Below are positions 60,215 through 64,000 of a stretch of DNA of 64,000 bases, piece by piece (position 1 is the stretch's first letter; the number at the start of each line of letters is the position of its first letter). The translations under genes were made by a program, and so were the position numbers. The stretch is taken from contig CAZYWK010000009.1 of assembly GCA_964651825.1 (NCBI GenBank), positions 5,993-69,992 on the forward strand, in the 5' to 3' direction. Below the pieces are notes generated by a model. That model saw nothing but the letters and a program-made list of their open reading frames with translations. It did no database searches and was not told where the DNA came from. Source of the stretch: Sva-07 sp964651825. Its GTDB lineage: Bacteria; Actinomycetota; Acidimicrobiia; Acidimicrobiales; Ilumatobacteraceae.

Positions 60215-61520
60215 CGTGACCGAACAGATCCGAGCCCTCACCGACCGACTCGATCGTGGAGCGGCGCCCGTGACCGCGGAGGAGATCCTCGCCGGGGTCG
60301 GTGCCCTCGATGCGAGCGACGCTGTCCCCGAGTTCGGACGGGCCGACGAAGCGGCCTCGCCGAGCCGATCGGGTCGGCGGTGGCTGGTCGCGGTGGCGGC
60401 CGGTTTGGTTGTACTGCTGGTGGGCGGACTCGTCGTCGTCTCCCGGCTCGACTCGGACGGCACCGGGGTGACCGACCGACCGGACGGGCCCATCCCGGTT
60501 GCGGAGACTCCGGAGCCGACCGACACGCCCGCGGGCGCGCCGGTCGCTCCAGCCGTCACCCATGCTCCGCCACCGACCGCTCCGACCACCACCGAGGGCA
60601 CGCCGTCGACCAGCGAGGTCGCCCCACCATCGGGCGTTCCCGTCACTGGGTCGACGACCGAACCGAGCGGTACGCCCGTGACGGAACCCATACCCGACCC
60701 GGTGGGCGTCAATGATCGCCGACCGCTCGTCGCGATCGACGGCAACGGTGACGCGGTGATCTTCGATGCCGATGACGCGGCGCCCGACGTGCTCTTCGAC
60801 GGAGAGGATCCCGATACGGCGGCGCAACTCGGCGACGGGCCGAACCTCGTCGATCGGGTCAGCGTCGCGGGCGATCGCTCCGTCGCCTACATCGGGCTGT
60901 GCTGCGCTCCCCCCGTTGGGACCATCCTCGAGACCCACCCACCCGAGGCGGCCACGCTGGGGACGCCGCCGACGTACGGGTTCGCGCCCACGCTCAACCC
61001 GTCGGGGACACTCCTCGCCGCGGCCGGCCCCCAGACGATCGGGGTGACCGACCTCGCAACGGGCACGACCGTCGGTGTGGAGGAGTTCAGTGGCGTCCCG
61101 TGGGGCGAGACCGTCGACCTCATGTGGCTCGACGACGGCACACTCCTGGTGCTCAACCGGCTGGAGACCAGCTGGACGCTGACCATCGTGCTCACCGATG
61201 GGACGACGATCGGCGCCGGACCCACCCGGCACTTCGCGCTCTTGAATGACTTTCCCGATCTCCGGTTCGCGGGCACCGCGATCGCCGGCGAGATCGCCGT
61301 CCACAGCGTCGGCACGGATCGCATCCTGAGTGGCACGCTCGACGACTACGGCAACCACAACGGCGGCCGCGGCAGCTCGTTGAGAGTCATCACGCTCCCG
61401 ACCCCTGCGCGCTCCGCCTGGTATTCCAACCCGGACGAGCTCGTCTGGGTCGACGCCGACGGGGTCCTCCGGGTGGGCTATGTCGCGATCCCCGGCGACT
61501 ACACCTGGGCCCACCGCTGA
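60204..61520 (+). CDS. single-pass membrane partner of an ECF sigma factor, with repetitive beta-domain
   Basis: A 438-residue protein. The cytoplasmic N-terminus (1-60) contains TEQIRALTDRLDRGAAPVTA, resembling the partner protein at 52191. A membrane helix follows (about 60-80), then a Thr/Pro-rich stalk (about 90-165) and a C-terminal beta-rich domain with recurring blades such as FAPTLNPSGTLLAAAGPQTI and VDLMWLDDGTLLVLNRL, which suggests a beta-propeller. GGAGG 6 nt before the ATG supports the start despite the overlap with the sigma gene. No zinc anti-sigma motif is present. Probable anti-sigma/sensor (inference). Confidence 0.75.
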   Translation: MPTDVTEQIRALTDRLDRGAAPVTAEEILAGVGALDASDAVPEFGRADEAASPSRSGRRWLVAVAAGLVVLLVGGLVVVSRLDSDGTGVTDRPDGPIPVAETPEPTDTPAGAPVAPAVTHAPPPTAPTTTEGTPSTSEVAPPSGVPVTGSTTEPSGTPVTEPIPDPVGVNDRRPLVAIDGNGDAVIFDADDAAPDVLFDGEDPDTAAQLGDGPNLVDRVSVAGDRSVAYIGLCCAPPVGTILETHPPEAATLGTPPTYGFAPTLNPSGTLLAAAGPQTIGVTDLATGTTVGVEEFSGVPWGETVDLMWLDDGTLLVLNRLETSWTLTIVLTDGTTIGAGPTRHFALLNDFPDLRFAGTAIAGEIAVHSVGTDRILSGTLDDYGNHNGGRGSSLRVITLPTPARSAWYSNPDELVWVDADGVLRVGYVAIPGDYTWAHR

Positions 61521-61570
61521 CGGTTCTCCACGACGGGCCAGCGCGGGCGGGTCGAAGCTCAGACACCGGA

Positions 61571-62896
61571 TCAGCTCGCCAGCGAGCAGGCGGTCGCGTC
61601 GGGCACGACACCGACTTGCGTGGGTGTGGGCTCCACCGTCGTCGAGGCCCCAGGTGCAGAGGAAGCGGCAGTGCCGGTCGTCACGGGCACTCCGGTCGAC
61701 GTCGTCTCGCCTTGGAAGAGGGCGAGGACGGCTTGCGACGCGGCGCTGTCGAGGTGGGGGATCAACACGGAGTTGCCTTGGATCGCGACGGCCTCCGCGG
61801 GCACTTGGAACGTGGTGATTGCGGCCGGTTCGACCTTGCTCATCACGCTCGCGAACTCGAGCATCCGGCGGGGGGTGAGCGACGGGTCGGTCACGACGTG
61901 GTCGTGGAGCGTCTCGATCAGGCCGCCCGCCACGTCCGGGTCGAACGCTCCGCGGTCGAGCAGCGCGGCGAGGGTTCGACGCAGGAAGTCCTGCTGACGC
62001 GAGATCCGGCCGAGATCCGACGTCGGGTCGATGACCCAGCCGTCCGCGGGCGTGTACGACTCGAACTTGCGTGACCGCACGTACGCCAGGGCGTGGTCGC
62101 CGCTGAACGTGTAGCAGCCGGCCTCAGGGACGTCGAGGCCCGTGGCGAGATCACGTACGGGCGTCGCGAACGGCACCGACACACCACCGACCGCATCGAC
62201 GAGGCGCTTGAACCCGCAGAAGTCGATCTGGATGAAGTGGTCGGTGCTGATGCCGAAGTTCTCATAGATCGTGTCGATCAGGAGCTGCGGATTGTCGGGA
62301 ACGTAGGCCGAGTTGATGCGCTGCTTGTTCGACCGGCCGGCGATCGTGACCCACAGATCACGGGGGAACGACAACACACTCACCTCGTACGTCGCCGGGT
62401 CGACCCGCCACATCATGATCGTGTCGCTGCGCTCGCCGATCACCTCTCGACCGCCGAACCCACCGGCGTACGGCGAGTCGGGGTCGACGCAGGCGTTGTT
62501 GTCCGCTCCGGTGATCAGGAAGTTCTGCACTCCGCCGTCGGGGCGGGGTACGACCGACGACGACGCCACGCTGGGTCCGTCGTCACCATCGATCGGCAGG
62601 ACCCCCGGCAGCGCGGTGGTCGCCCCCGATTCGTCGGCGAGGTCGGCGGTACCGCTCGGCGCGAGATCGGTGTCGCCGGACCTCGCCGCACCGATCGCCA
62701 CCAGCCCGACCGTGACGATCGCGACCGCGGCGGCCGCCAGCATCAACCGGCTCGCACCACTCATCCCCCGGCCGGATCGGTCAGGATCGACCTGCCCGGC
62801 GATGGCGCCGAGCGATGGCGGGTCGGCGACGGTGAGACCGCCGGCCTGGAGCTCGAACAGCTCCCGGAGCCGGGCCTCCTCGGGTCGTGCGTTCAT
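61571..62896 (-). CDS. LytR-CpsA-Psr (LCP) family protein with N-terminal cytoplasmic region
   Basis: A 441-residue LCP protein. The cytoplasmic N-terminus (1-68; EEARLRELFELQAGGLTVAD) precedes a membrane helix (about 70-92) and the extracytoplasmic LCP domain (about 130-350), with catalytic/lipid-binding motifs in ERSDTIMMWRVD and SFPRDLWVTIAG and later GDHALAYVRSRK. LCP enzymes transfer cell-wall glycopolymers to peptidoglycan or arabinogalactan. AAGGAGG 7 nt before the ATG sets the start, which also overlaps the sigma stop as ATGA. Coupling to a sigma gene suggests the N-terminal region acts as an anti-sigma (inference). Confidence 0.85.
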   Translation of the reverse strand: MNARPEEARLRELFELQAGGLTVADPPSLGAIAGQVDPDRSGRGMSGASRLMLAAAAVAIVTVGLVAIGAARSGDTDLAPSGTADLADESGATTALPGVLPIDGDDGPSVASSSVVPRPDGGVQNFLITGADNNACVDPDSPYAGGFGGREVIGERSDTIMMWRVDPATYEVSVLSFPRDLWVTIAGRSNKQRINSAYVPDNPQLLIDTIYENFGISTDHFIQIDFCGFKRLVDAVGGVSVPFATPVRDLATGLDVPEAGCYTFSGDHALAYVRSRKFESYTPADGWVIDPTSDLGRISRQQDFLRRTLAALLDRGAFDPDVAGGLIETLHDHVVTDPSLTPRRMLEFASVMSKVEPAAITTFQVPAEAVAIQGNSVLIPHLDSAASQAVLALFQGETTSTGVPVTTGTAASSAPGASTTVEPTPTQVGVVPDATACSLAS

Positions 62897-63402
62897 CGCG
62901 GTACCTCCTTCTCCAGGCGGGCCAGCGCCCGCGACGCGAGCGACTTCACCGTTCCCTCGCGGCAACCCAACGCCGCGGCGATCTCGCGTTCACTGAGGTC
63001 GCAGCGGTACCGGAGCACGAGCACGGCTCGCTGCCGGTACGGCAGGCGGGCGACGGCATCGGCCAGGTGGTCGAAGCCGGCCTCGGCGACCAGGTCGGGC
63101 AACAGGACCGGCATCCGGGCGCGCACCACGCCGCGGTGCCGGTGGTACATCCGTGACGCGTTCACGACGCAGCGGTGGAGGAACGCGGGTGGCACGTCGA
63201 TCGACTCCCAGCGGTGCAGGACGGTGGCGAACGCGTCCTGCGCGATCTCCTCGGCCACGGACGCGTCCTGGGTCAGCAGCGCCGCGAGGCGCACGGTGCG
63301 AGCCCACGACTCCTCGTAGAACGCGGCGAACCCGTCGTGGTCGGGCCAGATGCGCCGGTCGCCCTCGTCGAGACCGACCTGTTGCTCTGCCGACGGTTCC
63401 AT
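62893..63402 (-). CDS. ECF-type RNA polymerase sigma factor
   Basis: A 169-residue ECF sigma factor (SigE-like of Actinobacteria). Region 2 is WARTVRLAALLTQDASVAEE, EIAQDAFATVLHRWESID and FLHRCVVNASRMYHRHRG; region 4 is VARLPYRQRAVLVLRYRCDL and LGCREGTVKSLASRALARL. The ATG at 63402 opens MEPSAEQQVGLDEGDRRI; a GTG one codon upstream is possible. It is coupled to the LCP gene by ATGA. Confidence 0.88.
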   Translation of the reverse strand: MEPSAEQQVGLDEGDRRIWPDHDGFAAFYEESWARTVRLAALLTQDASVAEEIAQDAFATVLHRWESIDVPPAFLHRCVVNASRMYHRHRGVVRARMPVLLPDLVAEAGFDHLADAVARLPYRQRAVLVLRYRCDLSEREIAAALGCREGTVKSLASRALARLEKEVPR

Positions 63403-63422
63403 CACGTACTCGATGCGCCAGC

Positions 63423-63899
63423 ATGGCCTCCGGTTCCATCGGGGTCGACACGGGGTCGGTCGGCGACCGCGCGGCCCGCCGGTGGCCACAGGCTGGTCCT
63501 GCCAAACTGGAACGACTCGACGAGCTGGCCCCGCGCGACCAGGTCGAAGTCGGGCTCCGTGAGGTACTCGACGACTCGCTCGCGAGCGGGGAGGGAACGA
63601 GCTGGCCGCAGGACGGATGGATGCTGCTGTTCGTCGATGACGAGCAGGGCGGTCGAGTGGGAGGTCGAGTGGGAGGTCGATTCGTCCGTCGGCTCACCCG
63701 ACGCGTCCACGCCCGAGTTGCACCTGCTCGTCACGGAGAACGGGTGCGTCCGAGCTCGGCGAGCGCCTGTTCGGCCCGCAGGTGGTCGAGACCGACGACG
63801 TCGTGCGGATCGCGTTCGCCGCGATCCCGGTCACCGGCGACTGCGGTGACGGTCCAGCTCGATCAGCCGCTCGCGGCCCGCCGGCTGATCGCCGACTGA
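63423..63899 (+). pseudogene. frameshifted gene of unknown function at the right edge
   Basis: Strong coding bias moves between frames on the plus strand. First comes LDELAPRDQVEVGLREVLDD and WPQDGWMLLFVDDEQ; after a 12-bp tandem duplication (GTCGAGTGGGAG twice) another frame reads SPDASTPELHLLVTENGC; then another reads GERLFGPQVVETDDVV and RIAFAAIPVTGDC; and a last frame reads VTVQLDQPLAARRLIAD before a TGA. The pieces join into one plausible beta-rich extracytoplasmic protein. Three shifts suggest decay, though assembly errors could explain some. An opposite-strand frame (63402-63734) competes here and is less convincing at its N-terminus. Confidence 0.5.
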
Positions 63900-63955
63900 T
63901 CGAGGGCACGCCGCCCGACCGCCGTCAGATCCAAGGGGGATCTCCCGATCTGTTC

Positions 63956-63984
63956 TGGTGATACCTCAACTGCCATTATCACCA
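63956..63984. promoter_or_regulatory. inverted repeat at the right edge, candidate operator
   Basis: TGGTGATA (63956-63963) and TATCACCA (63977-63984) are perfect inverse copies with a 13-bp spacer, in a locally AT-rich stretch followed by CCTATACGTTAGA. A second short hairpin, AGATCC with GGATCT, lies at about 63927-63943. The gene they serve is outside the window. Confidence 0.5.
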
Positions 63985-64000
63985 ACACCTATACGTTAGA

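Noticed and set aside
63402..63734. Minus-strand open frame of 110 codons whose stop overlaps the sigma factor start as TGATG
   Set aside because: Its N-terminus reads as low-complexity Ser/Thr/His sequence opposite a strongly coding plus-strand segment. The plus-strand decayed gene explains the region better, though not beyond doubt.
1..64000. CRISPR arrays, tRNA or rRNA genes, insertion sequences, integrases
   Set aside because: I saw no regularly spaced repeats, no tRNA-like cloverleaf with a TTCGA loop in context, no rRNA sequence and no transposase or integrase motifs.

Overview
The window is about 69% G+C by eye, with very high third-position G+C and many GTG starts. It looks like a chromosomal scaffold from a high-G+C actinobacterium. 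The HemD-type nitrate regulator (NnaR-like), the many apparently leaderless promoters and the make-up of the respiratory genes suggest an Acidimicrobiia/Ilumatobacter-like aerobe, but that placement is inference. Two runs of exactly 100 N (43000-43099 and 59505-59604) are scaffold gaps, so this is a draft or metagenome-derived assembly. I found no rRNA, tRNA, CRISPR array, prophage or transposase.

Layout. 1-2270 (-): the agmatine-to-putrescine genes aguB and aguA and an RpiR-type regulator. This regulator diverges from a clavaminate-synthase-like (AsnO/VioC type) oxygenase, with a three-half-site operator between them. 3399-12654: an MscS channel, a retropepsin-like protease coupled to a RimK ligase with a C-terminal TrkA-C domain, threonine ammonia-lyase, an acyl-ACP desaturase behind a palindromic operator, an acyl-CoA synthetase, a GHMP kinase and a polytopic membrane protein. 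12673-18941 (-): a nitrate assimilation cluster, nirB-nirD-nnaR-nasA. 19125-23216 (+): a four-gene envelope operon (XpaC-like, TelA, a lipoprotein fusing a solute-binding-like region to a VWA domain, and a small anchored protein). 23260-24141 (-): two unknown genes, then a 53-bp inverted repeat.

24303-44913 (-) is one tightly packed respiratory cluster of 21 genes. A b6f-like quinol:cytochrome c reductase (split cytochrome b, Rieske protein, dihaem cytochrome c, an 8Fe ferredoxin and two unknown membrane proteins) runs directly into a complete 14-subunit complex I (nuoA-N). Most junctions are ATGA, GTGA or TGATG overlaps. NADH electrons would enter at NuoEFG, reduce quinone at NuoB/D/H, and leave through the cytochrome b/Rieske complex to c-type cytochromes. 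A monohaem cytochrome c diverges from this cluster at 45169, and its N-terminus matches that of the split cytochrome b C-terminal subunit.

46128-64000 is more mosaic. It holds a geranylgeranyl-reductase-type flavoprotein, small membrane proteins and lipoproteins, a NarL-type two-component system, three ECF sigma factors each overlapping a single-pass membrane partner, a PadR-ABC-FtsX operon behind a 40-bp palindrome, VapBC, a damaged second toxin-antitoxin pair spanning an assembly gap, and a frameshifted gene at the right edge.

Two themes stand out. Several genes have a -10-like hexamer exactly 6-7 nt before the start codon, which implies leaderless transcripts. The three sigma factor loci use partners that lack an obvious zinc anti-sigma motif; two share a short N-terminal helix joined to different extracytoplasmic domains.
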